Below, piece by piece: positions 20,623-32,649 of a stretch of 64,000 nt of DNA. Both the position numbers and the translations under genes were made by a program. The notes beneath the pieces are model-generated. The model was given only the letters and a program-made list of their open reading frames with translations. It was not told where the DNA came from and did no database searches. Position 1 is the first letter of the stretch, and each line of letters begins with the position of its first letter. The stretch comes from Rhipicephalus microplus (taxonomy: Eukaryota; Arthropoda; Arachnida; Ixodida; Ixodidae). The DNA lies in assembly GCF_043290135.1 (NCBI RefSeq), contig NC_134702.1, positions 196,572,491 through 196,636,490 of the forward strand, in the 5' to 3' direction.

Positions 20623-22148
20623 CATTTTTCTTGTTTTTTCATTGCCAGTCTCAGACAATGTAACCACGCATATGTTACAAAATATACAAATATGTTTTTT
20701 ACTTAGACACACACAACAAAAAATGTCATCAGCCCCACCTCGACTAGTGTTGTCTACCTGAAATTCCTTCAAGGCTGCCAGAGGTTGCAACCTCGTCAGC
20801 CATTCCGGCACTCACTCCTGCACTTTCGCCATGTCAATGAAAGCAGACATGCTTTGCCTGAAATAAATTCTTGCTCGTTTAGCATCCGGGCTGTTGTGGT
20901 ATTCAGCCATTTTTGCGCGTCATATGCAGTGGAGGCCACTCAACATCTCCAGATCGAATGAGATTCCGTCATCAATCTTCACAGCCAGATACCTGATCGC
21001 ATGTGCATCAAGTGGGAACTCCTTCTTTAATGTTCTTTGTAAGACATCCCAAAAGTAAACGCCTTCTTAATAGTGTAGAAAAAACATGATCTATTGTTTC
21101 AGGCTTCTCGCATATCAGGCAGTGTGATTCTCATGGTGTGTAACAGCCCGTTTGTCTGTGAATGTCTTCACTGATAGTGGTCCTGTGTGTAGCTTAAAAA
21201 ATTGAAAAATATGTTTTCATCCTGTAGGTACCTGCCTGTTTTTTACTTTATTCAGAACATTTTGTCCTGGTCTCCTACTGTGTATGACCCTGTACAATGG
21301 CACTGGACAAACAACGTCACATCAATCTCTATGCACTTCTTTTCTTCTAACACTAAACAGATAATCAAAGGAAGAACAAACAAGAAACATATGCTATCTA
21401 CTACTTCTTTGAGATAGCCGGACAATGTCCTCGTCATGCTATTATTAGTGGTGACAACGAGATCTGGTATGGTGTTGCTTAACCTCAGTTGCCATAACGT
21501 ACACAAAAAATAATCATGGACGTCATGGAAGAACAAGAATCTACTTACCACCTGTCTTACAAACAGGTGTGCTAAACCAAGAACTCCGTCTTTCACGTGC
21601 CTGAACAAATGGGTCCGACTGCACCTCTCCCATTCCGATCCCCATGTAAAGACCTCGAACACTCTATGCAGCCTTTGTGCATTGATCCTCAAAGAATGCA
21701 GCACCAGCATAACATACCACAGCTTCGTGACAAAAAACATGTTGCACACAGTGGATTTAGCAAAAACAGACAGGTTCGTAGCTTTTTACTTTTTGCCCTT
21801 TCTTTAATTTCTCGTGTTTGCTGCGACTAAAACTCTTCGCTGCCTTTATAACTTTCAAGAGGAACACCAGGATACCTGGTAGGTGTTTCCGTTCAGCACA
21901 CATTCGCGAAACAGCCGGTTTTGACGGCCATCGTCTACGCCACAACCCGAGGGATATCCTCCAGTTTACTCGGCTCCCTTTGACATTACAAAAATGCTTG
22001 ACAACACTTATCGTTTTCGCAACACCTTCTTTGTTAGAACAAAGCACCGAGATGTCATCTGCATATGCCAGCAGCTGGACTTCTGCTGCCGCCAAGCTGA
22101 AACTACGTATTTGATCGTTTTCATCGAGTGCCAGACCATTCGGCTACT
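20609..22148 (-). mobile_element. 5'-truncated LINE with 14-bp target-site duplication
   Basis: Decayed LINE on the minus strand. The RT catalytic motif AYADD lies near 22050-22070 inside the frame 21757-22095. The downstream frame 21252-21749 contains the post-RT region (CNMFFVTKLWYV, VQCHCTGSYTVGDQDKMF), and similarity-like segments continue to about 20760 with many stops. The perfect 14-bp repeat accattcggctact at 20609-20622 and 22135-22148 flanks it. The RT style suggests an L1/Tx1-like lineage (inference). The element is truncated just upstream of the RT palm. Confidence 0.8.
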
Positions 22149-22359
22149 GAGACACGCTGACAAAACACAGCATCGTCTTGTATAGTGTCCCACAGCAAAG
22201 GTGTAGACAAGCGAACTGAGAGTGAGGTGGAGAGAATTGAGGAGGGCAGCGAGTAAAACACACTTTATAATAACGAATAAGAGAGAAAAAATAATGCAGG
22301 AAAAAGAACAAAGTTATAAAGAGAAATACTACTACCAATAATACAATCAACAATAATAA

Positions 22360-22424
22360 TCATAATAATATAATAAGAAGAATAAGAAGAAGAAGAAGAG
22401 TGATAATAAAGATATACCATATAT
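22360..22424. repeat. A-rich (AAT/GAA) simple repeat
   Basis: Runs of aataataat, then aagaagaagaag, adjacent to a SINE tail. Probably expanded from the SINE 3' end. Confidence 0.7.
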
Positions 22425-22600
22425 TTGGGTTTTACTTCTCAAAACCACGATTACGAGAGATGGTGTAGTTGTGGGCTCTGGAAATATTGACCATGTGGTG
22501 TTCTTTACCATGCGCATATCGCACAGCACATAGGCCGCCACCATTTTAGCCTTCACTGATATCCGAATGCCGAGGCCGGGAGCAAACCCATGACCTTCGC
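22425..22600 (-). repeat. diverged Ruka-like SINE
   Basis: On the plus strand it reads gggttttacttctcaaaaccacgatta, then gggctctggaaatattgacca, and ends near ccgaggccgggagcaaacccatgacct. These correspond in order to the Ruka tail, middle and tRNA-like B-box region. It differs from the 48-kb copies by many substitutions and has a GCGCATATCGCACAGCAC middle segment, suggesting a separate subfamily. Confidence 0.6.
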
Positions 22601-22695
22601 AAAAGAGCAAGGACGAGAACGTGATAGCGAGAGAAAGAGGACACAATAGAGATAGGTAAAAAAAAGGAGGCACACAAAAGAGAGAAAGAGAAAAA

Positions 22696-22790
22696 TTGGC
22701 AGTGGCTTAGCTCAGCTATGCCAGGATATACGTAGCGTTAGCAAAGGTTCAGCTGATTATTGTTAGCTTTCCAGAGTGTCTAGGATTAGC
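22696..22790 (+). repeat. tRNA-like element (plus strand)
   Basis: Contains an A-box-like TTAGCTCAGCTATG (22707-22720) and a B-box-like GGTTCAGCTGATT (22746-22758) at tRNA spacing. It looks like the head of a SINE different from Ruka. The sequence downstream becomes CpG-rich. Confidence 0.5.
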
Positions 22791-22949
22791 TTGATTATCA
22801 TACTTACTGCTGCTGCAATGACACACATATATTTATTTTGCCGGGCAACTAATTCGGGATCCGATGAGTTAAGCTTCTCCGCTCTACTGCACCGTTGAGC
22901 AGCATTTGCTTCTCCTTCTCTATAGCTATACCACAGTGGCAAACGCCTG

Positions 22950-23270
22950 TCAGAGGCGCTATCAAGCGGCTCCAGCGCAGTGTCAAATGGTGACTGCACA
23001 GGGAAGGCGCGCGCGTCGGCGTTCATATGTCTACCAAGGCTATGACGGCACTCCTCTGGAAAGCGCACACCGGCGGCGGCGAGTCGCGCGCGGCCGCGGC
23101 CGAGTGCGAGGGAGGTGCCGGCTCCGATGCGTGACACCACTGATCGTCTGCGCAGCGAATCGAATTGCGGGCACCCCGTCGGCGAGCCGCGCGCGGTGGC
23201 GGCGGAGTATCACTGCGCATGCGCAGACCAGGGCCACGCCTAATTGGCTCAGCGAGGCCATTGTAGCTAC
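22950..23270. promoter_or_regulatory. CpG-rich block with NRF-1-type palindrome and CCAAT box
   Basis: About 300 bp are strongly GC- and CpG-rich, unlike the surrounding AT-rich DNA (for example gcgcgcggccgcggccg near 23090). TGCGCATGCGCA at 23214-23225 is a perfect palindrome matching the NRF-1 consensus. ATTGG at 23243-23247 is an inverted CCAAT box 17 bp away. This arrangement is typical of TATA-less promoters. No coding exon is evident next to it. An alternative is the internal promoter region of a dispersed element headed by the tRNA-like segment at 22696. Confidence 0.45.
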
Positions 23271-25075
23271 AACTACAAAAAAGAACATACTGAGAAGACT
23301 TAAGTGAAACGAAGGTCACGCATTTATATAGACGATTACAAAGACAAAGAAGTAGGTTGTTCAGTGCGAGGTCAGGAGCCCGCGCTCTGTGGTGCCAATT
23401 CTTGGTGACTTGGTGACTGCTATCTTCGCTAACCGTTACCTTTCCCCCAAAGACGCTGAGGCATGCTTCATTATGAGGTGCAGAAGTCTGCGTCCTTCTT
23501 GCCCTAAATACACTCCACTGTGAAGAGGGAGGATAGCTGGTGACATGCATCGTCGCTGCAGGCAGCTGAGAGGTGTGAAAAGAAAGAAGAAGAAATGAAA
23601 GAAGCAACAACTAAGTTGCATTTTCGCAGTGTCTCGTAAGCATACCAAGTTCGAGAATTGTTATGTTTATCGCTATTAATTCCACGGTGTATCATGGCCT
23701 CCGATTATATGCGCCATGCCTAAGTGACCCACAAGAGAGGAAATGAGAGAGTGAGTCGAGCCTTTCTTTTCCATATAACTTTGTTCAAACGTCAAAACTT
23801 TCCAGTGTGTGACGATGACTTTCCGCTAAATTACTCACTGAAACATAGAAACGGGGTTCCAGCTGTAAATTTCTCAAAAAGCGCTACCAAGTTGCATGCC
23901 ATGAATAAAACATGCCACCAGCGCAGCAGCGTGTATTTCCACGATATGTTCGTTTGAACGGCTCTGACTTGTGGTGGAGTTGCACACGCTGTAGTGAAGT
24001 TACTGTCTTATTTTTTTCCCTTCTCTTTTCTCTTCCTCATTTTTCTTGTCTCCTTTCCTAATCCCCCAGGGTAGAGTAACCAACTGGATGTCTTTCTAAT
24101 TAACCTCCCTGCCTTCTCCCTTGCGTTGCTTTCCTCTTCTCTTCAAACAATAAAAAATGAACGTTGCAATATGGGTCACGTGAAATTGACATAGAATGCA
24201 TGCCATTGACAAGGGAAAGGTGACACGGTATGAATGATTCATAGTGGTTGTTGGGTACTTGGTGAACCACACGCAGTTTTTATTTTTTAAGAGTTGTGGA
24301 ATTCATTAAAAACATCTGATTAATATTTGAGCCAGCAATTCAAGCCTATTGAACTTCTTTTGAAGTATATGCCTGACATGGCACCTAACACTATTATCGG
24401 AGTATGCAAACTTTTTTCTGCTATATCTGTTCGTTCGCAATAGCTCGCGCTGTATTCTTGATGAGGGTAATACTTTGTACGCGTGGTGTTCTCATCAAGA
24501 AGTTTGCTTTGAAGCTATAGAGAGCGCGAATGTTGCTTTACTCATAGCAGTGGCTGCCTTTCGCTAGGTCAGCAGTGATGACGTTGGGTGCACCGCATTA
24601 GTTCTTCATTACGGCTCTCCGGCGTACTTGCTCAGCGACAACCACGCTCTGCGTAAGTTTTTCACTAAAAAATTTAAGGCAGCTACATTCTGGTGGTTCT
24701 AAGTCCTAAAGAAGTGAGAAGCTGGGCAGCCGTTGTTTTCAAGTTTCTCTTCGGTTTTTCTTTCGTTTGTTCTCACTTTTTCGTTTTGTTCTCCTTTTCT
24801 TTTTCTTGCCTTTTGCGCACTTCCTTACTCTGTATTCCTTTCTCTCATTTTATCGATTTCTTTATCTCTGCTGCTCTTTGTATTCCCCCCCCCCCATCTT
24901 CATTTCTCGCTTGCTTCCTATTTTTTCCTGTAGTCGGTGACAAGCTAAAAATAAAAAATAAAGTGTACCACTGTTAAGTACCACTGTTAATTTGTCCATT
25001 ATGCACATCCAATTGTGGCCGCTCATGAGTCATTACTATGACGTAACAGTCATGATGAAACAATTACAAATTCAG
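23271..25075. other. no gene recognised; T-rich tracts
   Basis: Contains pyrimidine-rich stretches (24000-24150, 24750-24960 with a C10 run near 24886) and no convincing coding exon. A perfect GTAAGT donor-like site at about 24653-24658 follows a CpG-containing stretch and could close a non-coding first exon, but nothing confirms it. Confidence 0.3.
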
Positions 25076-25225
25076 ACTGGCGCCGTTCGCGACGAGAGGC
25101 GATGCGCCGCAGCACCAAGACCGTCAGGCGTCCGTTTGAATTTATTTGGTTTCTTTGCCAAGAGGAAGCTATTTCATCCGCTCGCCTTGAGCATCACCCT
25201 CGTCGGCCGTCATTCGGTGCTGGCG

Positions 25226-25232
25226 TTTATAA
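25226..25232 (+). promoter_or_regulatory. TATA-like box upstream of candidate first exon
   Basis: TTTATAA about 77 bp upstream of the ATG at 25309, in a locally GC-richer region (25080-25308). A transcription start about 30 bp downstream would leave a short 5' UTR. Suggestive only. Confidence 0.3.
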
Positions 25233-25308
25233 TTTGGCAACGTTTTAAGTACACCGAAGCGCTAGCACTTCATAGCGTTCCGTTGGTTCGCCAGGACGAA
25301 GCAGAAAC

Positions 25309-25376
25309 ATGGCGTCTATTTTCGGCCTCTCTAGGATGCCACTCTGGACGATAGTCGTCGTGGCCATTCTTTCGCA
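25309..25376 (+). CDS. candidate first coding exon encoding a signal peptide
   Basis: The ATG has a favourable context (AAACATGG) and encodes MASIFGLSRMPLWTIVVVAILS, with a basic residue followed by a hydrophobic core, typical of a secretory signal. The exon would end after two bases of the next codon at a good donor (CGCA|GTAAGG), giving a phase-2 intron. Without splicing it closes at once (CAG TAA). Local composition is CpG-richer than the flanks, as at a promoter. The rest of the gene is not identified with confidence. A phase-2-compatible exon candidate lies at 34423-34609. Confidence 0.38.
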
Positions 25377-25380
25377 GTAA

Positions 25381-28300
25381 GGTGGAGGGGAAGTCTGAAT
25401 GTGCACGCCTGTGTTAAGTGGAATGTGTGCGTCTGTGATTTACCACCCACTAATGCCATGGCCACATTTGTTTGAGTAAGTGTGTTACTTGGATGTCATA
25501 ACGTGGGAATCTTGGTGATCTTTCGTGATATGCGCTTTGGTGCACTCCACAAGGGTGATGTATGTGCGGGCTAGGTGTGAGAAAAAAGCAATTGAGAAGA
25601 CCTCCTAGCCTGGCACAGTACGAGAGTAAACACACATGGAGTGGTGGGGAGATTATGCAATGATGCATGCAGTATAAAGCGAATTGTGGTCATCGGGTGT
25701 GTGTGTGATAGTTTTTGACGTGTGCCGATTGGCACAGTTGTGTCACTTTAACAAAAGCTATTGCCCCCCGCTCCTAATTACGTGCCAGATTCCTTAATAT
25801 AATTTCGTACGTGGATTTGCCTGCGTTATGCAGGCGCGGGCCGCTGTTATTCGCCCCATATAAAATATATTAGCGTTGTCTAGCTCACTAGACTCTGTCG
25901 TCGCAAATTTACCTCCAAGTAGTGCACAAGCTCTGGTAAGAGGCATGCCGACGGGGACGTCCAATCTCTCTGTCCTTTACGAGAAGACACTGCATATCTC
26001 TCACCACAGTACTCTGCCCTCACAACGCTGACTGCAACTCCGTGTTATCACACCAGTTCTCTTATTCACCTTCAGTCGGAATCCACCAGTTATATTCTGC
26101 CGTCCACCCTCTCACTTCACCCAACGGACAACTGGCACTGCAGCTGTAATTTTACACCTCACAGCCACAAGTGGCTTTACATAGTTCTTCAGAACACACA
26201 CTGGAACATTTTCACTACTTTTTATGACGACGCACTAAGCGCTCACGCAGCTTTGGTAAAACGTTTTGCGAGGTTACGACCTTGATTTCTCCAGCTATAT
26301 ATGTATGTCCACAGCCTCTAAGCCTTTTGCAACGTATGCCTGCAATACAGCGACCAAAGCATCGACTGCTTCATAGTTGATCTTTTTATTGAACGGATGA
26401 AAACCTTCGTGGGCACTTCACAGTGTACTCACGTATCAACTCGGCTACACCGAGTGCTGGAAAACATCAGAGGAGGTCAAGTATTTGACACATTACCGGC
26501 TAGCTTCTTCTAACTTCACGATAAATTAGCTTCCACATCTTCGTAGTTCACAAGTAATTGCGTATGAAATTTCGTACTGGCTTTCTCGTTAGGCTGTGCA
26601 TTCCAGCCCTAGTACCAGCTTCTAAGCTAAAATTTTCTTTTCATAGCAATAAACCTACGGCATGATTCAACAAGCTTCTCCAGTAAACACTCGGTCGAGC
26701 ACCTTACACTACGCCAAAATCTACGAAGTTCCGGTAGTGAGACCACTCGCTTAAGCCGCGTAAAGCCATGCTACGTCTCCTTGTTGAGTTTTCAGAATCA
26801 GTCTACAAGGGGAGCTGTTCTCGCGATGCTTATTTGTGACCATGTCGAATGCGCCGAAGCGCGTTCTGTTACGCAAAAAACGGTGAGTCATGACGTCATG
26901 GTGGGCTTCACCACGTCTGTGAACCAAACCCGTCAGCAGAATTTCAGCGTAAAAAGACCCTAATTGGACAAAATGTGCAGAAACAGGACTTTTAAGCAAA
27001 CTTTACAAGTCTGAAAGTGCGTATGAACGTGTGAAGATGTTTGAAAAGCGATGCAGGGAATGCGTACAGGGCATTCAGGGGCGTCCGGTGGGCTGCCACG
27101 TCGAACCTGTTTGAAGGGCTTAAGTGGTGCTGTGCATGCATGGCCTCAGAGATGTGCATATAAAGACGTGTCTCAGGGGGCAGCATTCGTTATGGTGAAA
27201 CGCATTCCATCTTTCTCATTTGTGTCGAGAGTTGCGATAGCGGCATGGCGTCAAAATGACGTTGTGAAAGAAACACCGCAAACAGGTGGCGTGCTGCTCG
27301 CCAGCTCCAGCCATCCTGCAGAGCCCGAATAGGATTTGTCTACGAATTTGACAACGCCAGAATAGCTCCTCAGGATGACCACTCCATGAGACAAAAATTA
27401 GAAATTTTATAGAGTGCCCAGCGAATTGCAGAATAGGGCCTGGAACCTGCCTACAGTTCAGCCGAGAACTATGAGCCTTTCCAGTTTCCTGTGCTAGCTG
27501 GACGGCCTATTAGTTGTTGCTTCAGATCCGAGCTGGGCCACGCAGACTCAGAACACGCGCGGAGCCTGTAGCTGCATGAGTGCCGCTGAATCACTGTTAT
27601 TGCATATAGTGTACACGTGGACTTTCCTCTCAGGTAGTCACGAGTGTGGCTCAAGAGCCGGAATGTCTTCATCTGTCTGTTGCAAAAAATGTGGGTTATT
27701 TCTCCTGCTTTTTCTGTAAATATTTGTTTCTGAATCAAGATCTTAGTATTTGCAGTTCGCTGAAGTGTTCGCAGGGCCACTTTGGGGCTCATGTTTCAAA
27801 AGCAATGCGGCTCGCAAACCGCCATAGGTTCCACTTTTGGTGTTGGGAGATTTCGTCGTGCAACACACTGCCTGGGGATATCTTAAAACTACAAAGATGG
27901 TAGACCCACCTTGCAAGACCACGCATGACTTGGGAAACTTTGTGTGCACGAACATCATACTTATGTACCGATCATTATGCAATAAAATTTGCACTGTCGG
28001 TTGCTGTCGCAAGCAGCAGAGAACACATTGAAGTAATTGCCATAATTTCCGTGACATCCGTGATCATGGCGACCAGTGAGGGAATTTCGCGGATTTCAAA
28101 CAAAACTTGTATAGCAACAAAGAAAGGCCAACAGGGTCGCAGACAGAAGTTCGTAGACACAAGCAATGAAAACAAAACAAGTGTATTTTATTTTCTTAGA
28201 CAATGTATATCTTATTTCCTCGTCTTGCAGAAAGATGCTATATCGACCAAACAAAGAGGTGTTTCCTGATTGTTTACTGAATCAGAGGGCACCAGTGAAG

Positions 28301-28797
28301 ACTCAGTCTTCATCGAGTGAATGCATACATTGCGAATTTCTCAAATGTATTTTGTTGCTGGGTCAAAGATGTTGTCCCAGCATAGAAATATGACAGGGCG
28401 AGAAATAGTTGAGGCTTGTCTAATTCACAAGTATGGTAATATGTGCGTTACCAGGCTGTCAGTTTAGTTGCACAAATAAGATATAGATAACGTAACTTAT
28501 AAACTCAAATCTTTCATGTCGTTTTTCTCGCATGTTTTTCAATGCGTTCTTGCATTCAGTAAACTCCCAGTTAGTAGTTTGCATTTGTGCATGTCTCACT
28601 GGACCTAGTTTACTTCGCGTAAGCTTCCTAATTTGGTCAGGCTGTGGTCTCTATGCATCGTGCACCATCTACAAAAAAAAGATAAACTTGATGCACTGAT
28701 TCGTGTAAATTTTGAAAGTGCACGTGGCTTTTTAATCGAAATCAATCTGGACGAGCTGTATGCGTTAACACTTTGGTAATAATTATAATATTATTAA
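25381..28797. other. no gene recognised
   Basis: AT-rich sequence, possibly intronic to the gene starting at 25309. Open frames up to about 115 codons occur on both strands (for example 27925-28269), but none has splice context or recognisable motifs. Confidence 0.35.
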
Positions 28798-29020
28798 GTG
28801 GCGTTTAACGTCCAAAAACCACCTTATGATTAGTAGAGACACCGTAGTGGAGGTATCTGAAAATTTTGACCACCTGGGTTTCTTAAACGTGCTCCCAAAC
28901 CTGAGCACACGGGCCTGCATTTTCGCCTCCTTCTAAAATGCAGCCGACGCAGCCGGGATTCCTTTCCCGGCCTTCGGGTTAGCAGTTGGGTGCCTCAGCC
29001 ACTGGGACACAGTGGTGGGG
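28798..29020 (-). repeat. diverged Ruka-like SINE
   Basis: The plus strand reads gcgtttaacgtccaaaaaccacc at the tail and agccgggattcctttcccgg ... gccactgggacacagtggtgggg at the tRNA-like head. Numerous substitutions relative to the 48-kb copies, and no clear target duplication. Confidence 0.8.
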
Positions 29021-30214
29021 CATTAGCTATTGACGACTTGTTAGATGAAATTATTGATGCTGAATACTCGCTGCAGATCTCTCGCTTCTAGTATCCTGGG
29101 TAGGTTGAAAGATTTTTGCCCGTGCCGGAGTTTCTGTAATTTGTTGGAAAAAGCGGCTGATCTCTCTTAATTCCTCCGTCAGACAGGCACCCGTGGTTTG
29201 TACCACTTCGGGGAATGTGCACCTATATCACAAGATGACGCAATGAAATAAAGAAAATTTTGGCGCGTGTGTAATCAAAGCTGCAATCGTCAACCTTCGC
29301 GCATACTACGCATCCGAATATGAAATTTTACGGGGCCTTTGTGTTGTTTGAGCGAGATACTACGGGCGTAAAGTCAACCGCGATCATTTGAAAGCATTTA
29401 TAAAAGTTTGGGGAATGCCGTATAGCTATACCCAGAGGCCGGCTCGCATATGAGCAGTGCTGTCAAAATGAAGGCTGCAGCTCACCGTAGTGATGAAAAG
29501 AGGGCACGCACCATACCAATGTTAGGGCTTGCCGCTGTTGTAGTTTCATTTGGCAGCGATAGTACAGCAATTGTAGGTATGCTCTGTCACGGCAACCTTC
29601 CCGGCAACAGACTTCTACAGGCAGGCATTTACCCTTGCCCAGCTAACGTTCTTATGTTTCTCAATAGATCTCCTGTCTACCGAGGCTGTGGTTTTGCTGC
29701 ATCAAAATTGAGCACATGATATACGACTGCGCCAACATATACACAAGTAACTCAACGCGCAAAACATCCGAAGACAAAGCTTTTCTTCCGTCATAAATGT
29801 GCAGATTGTCGTTGCCTGTCCGGGGCAATGTAAGCGGCCCGGGTTGCCGCGCCAAAGTGCTTCTTGGCTGTTCCAGCAGCAAAGTGTCCAGCTGTAAAAT
29901 AAGCATAAAACGTAGCTCTCCTCCGTTGATGTCCTGTAAAGTTGTTTTTCTTTCTGTCATGCAAAAGTTAGGGTTTCTTACTCTTGATGTCATTTGAATT
30001 ATTAGGGGAACACACATGCCACACCAGCTGCTAAAACGCCAAAGTGAGAAAGAGGAAGATATAAAGTATGTTGTTATGACGCTGGGACAGCTGTAAACGA
30101 TGCAACTCTCACTGAAAAAAAAAACCTTGCAACAAAAGTATTGATTTATTAACCTATACCACATTCTAAAGAGTAATATCAAGCACTGGTTCGATTTGAC
30201 ACCCTAAATTCACG
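29021..30214. other. no gene recognised
   Basis: A 173-codon minus-strand frame (29661-30182) and an 89-codon plus-strand frame (29450-29719) overlap. Neither shows motifs, repeats or splice signals. I treat them as chance frames. Confidence 0.35.
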
Positions 30215-30405
30215 ATATGATTACTAGAAATAGCTTAGGTCAAGGATCCCACAATTTTGATCGCATGGGCTTCATTAACGTGCGCTTCAATCTAAGCACA
30301 CGACCCTTGAGCGTTTCCGCCTCCACCAAAAAAAAAAGCTGTGACCACAGCCATGATATAAATCCATGACAGTCGAGTACCATAATCACTAGAGTCATGG
30401 CACGA
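30215..30405 (-). repeat. strongly diverged SINE related to Ruka
   Basis: In order on the plus strand: ttttgatcgcatgggcttcattaacgtgcgc, aatctaagcacacgaccc, tttccgcctccacc, and gtcgagtaccataatcactaga, parallel to the Ruka body and tRNA-like head. Internal A-rich expansion near 30329. Confidence 0.6.
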
Positions 30406-32640
30406 CGCATTCTAAAAAAGAGAGCTGCAGTATTTGCTGCATGCAGTATTTGCTGCATGCAGCATTTCTATCGATTCCTATTAGTTGCAGCCGCATTCAA
30501 TCATTAATTCTGCAGGCGAAATATTGCTGTTTTTTGTTTTTATAAGTATTCAGGTGTTTTATCTTACTAGGCTACAATGATCTTAGGCAATTATTTTATG
30601 GCCACATATTTTCACAAGTAATGTAGCTTCGGTCACACACTTTCGCACTGCCCAATTTTGCTGGTTTCGCGCCCATGCGCCCTACACCGCACAGACCGTT
30701 AGGTTATTCTTGTCAACAGATAGCATCCTCTTGCGTATAATTTGCTATATTCAAGCCTACTTGAACAGTACAATGAGAGAGGTTCTTCATTGGGGATGGC
30801 TCGCGCAATTGCCTCTATCCTGCGAAATGTAGGGTAATTACATAGGGAGGTATGTTTTGCTGCGAAAGCATGTGGCTTGTTTACACCACGTAGCTGAATA
30901 GTGCTGAAGGGTACAGGCGAAATAAAACACGGGCTGACGCGCTATTTGTCTGGCTATTTATATTAGAAACAGGCAATATTTTACAGGCCAAATCCACATA
31001 TACTTCAATTCTGAAGATTCATACTGTGTGTCATCAAATGATTGCTTTGAATAGTGCATTACTGCAAGACACTTCTGTTTGAAATGTTCTGTAAAAAAGT
31101 AATAGCTCGTTAATTCGAATTTTCTCGGTACCATAAAACTGTTCGCTTAAAATGAATTCACCTTAAATTATTGGGAACCGCCAGAATGAAAAGATATCGC
31201 GCCGCATTGTGCGTATAGAACCAAGAGAAGCCATCTGTGCCCTCGTTCTCGCAAACTATGTGATACTGCACGCTTGTGGCAAGTGATTTCGTAAAATATG
31301 TTGGTGCTCTAACAGAGGCTTGAATTTATTGATTATTCAGTAAACGTCAAAAACAAGCAGTGAGTTGCATTTACCTGATGAGTGAGCCTTCATTACACAA
31401 CATGCGATTTCATTTGTGATTCAAAACACGTTTATTTAAATATCAGAGCTAATGCAACCAAGTTTTAAGTATTTCTTTTTTTAGTTTACTTTGAGGAACC
31501 TTAGCCATGTTTCCTTGTAATATTCTAAGGCGATATGGCAGAAGGCATGCATTGCCTGACATGGTCGTGTCAAACCTGCAGCGGTAGTAGTATGCAGAGG
31601 AGATTTACAACTACGATAGCATACATATAAATCAACCACTATGCTTGTTTTACACACCCGAAAGTAATGAGTAATTATCGTGATTTGTCTTGGCGTATTT
31701 GTGATCATTCTGGGCCAATTTCTGCGAGCTGGAATGAAAGCCAAGGGGTTTTTATCTCGAAATATTCAATGTATGTGCCAATGCACTCGAAGTATTTCCT
31801 GTAGAATTACGTAAAGCTGTGGCAGGACAAGGTTGCGTTAGTTTAAAATAACTAGAGTTACAACAAACCGAGTTGGCATTAACAAGCTTTTACTGCAATA
31901 ATTTCTTTAGCTACAAACGCAAGTGAATGGAAATGCACTGTAGTGTTTGCGCACATGCGATGACGTGAAAAATATTATGAACTGGAGTAATGCTAGTCAA
32001 AAGTTACGCAGACGCATTAGAATGTTTGCATATACAACTAGGAGACACAATAGATGGGTTCCTCATGTAGCACCAATTAGCTCATACTACTGAACTTTGA
32101 AATTGAAAATTGATGTGCAACTTGGTTTGAAAAATGTTTACCGTGCTCGTAATATATATCAAATGGGCGTTTTCGTATCATCGAGAATGCTTTGGCTTGG
32201 ACCTGTCAAGCTTAATTTCGTAGTGTCAACACGCAAAAGGTACACAAGATTGTTTTTCGTAGGCAACCTAAGCCTACTCACATTGAAAATTCACACGTGT
32301 AAGCCGAGGGCCGGCCAAAGTCCATGTCCACAGATGATACCATCCCCGGTAGATGCTGGCTGCATAAGCTGTCGCGAAAAGATATGACCGCCTCAAATCA
32401 AGCTATCGTAAGCTACAATAGAAAGAGACAGAAGAACCTTTACACAATCCAAATGAAAACCGAGTACATCCATTAGAATGGTCACAGCTCTCATTTCTTT
32501 TTTTGCTGTTGTTGAAGAAAGTAACGAAAATTGGCAGAGTCCACGTACAGTGGGAATGAATGATATGGGAAGCATGAACGAGGAAGGTTGATATGTCACT
32601 TTAAAATCAGTACAGCACTACTAGGCGGACGTAAACTAGG
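30406..32640. other. no gene recognised
   Basis: AT-rich. A 16-bp unit agtatttgctgcatgc is tandemly duplicated near 30428-30461. Otherwise no repeats, RNA-like structures or coding exons seen. Confidence 0.4.
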
Positions 32641-32649
32641 TCGTACATC

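Noticed and set aside
24560..24660. Non-coding first exon ending at GTAAGT
   Set aside because: A single good donor without promoter, acceptor partner or conservation is insufficient.
29430..29500. Possible phase-2 exon after tatacccag encoding a short Cys-rich peptide (EQCCQNEGC) compatible with the 25309 signal exon
   Set aside because: Poor polypyrimidine tract and immediate stop after 18 codons; the Cys pattern is incomplete for insulin-like or toxin-like peptides. Likely chance.
29661..30182. 173-codon minus-strand frame, among the longest outside mobile elements
   Set aside because: No domain, no splice or start context, low-complexity composition; probably chance.
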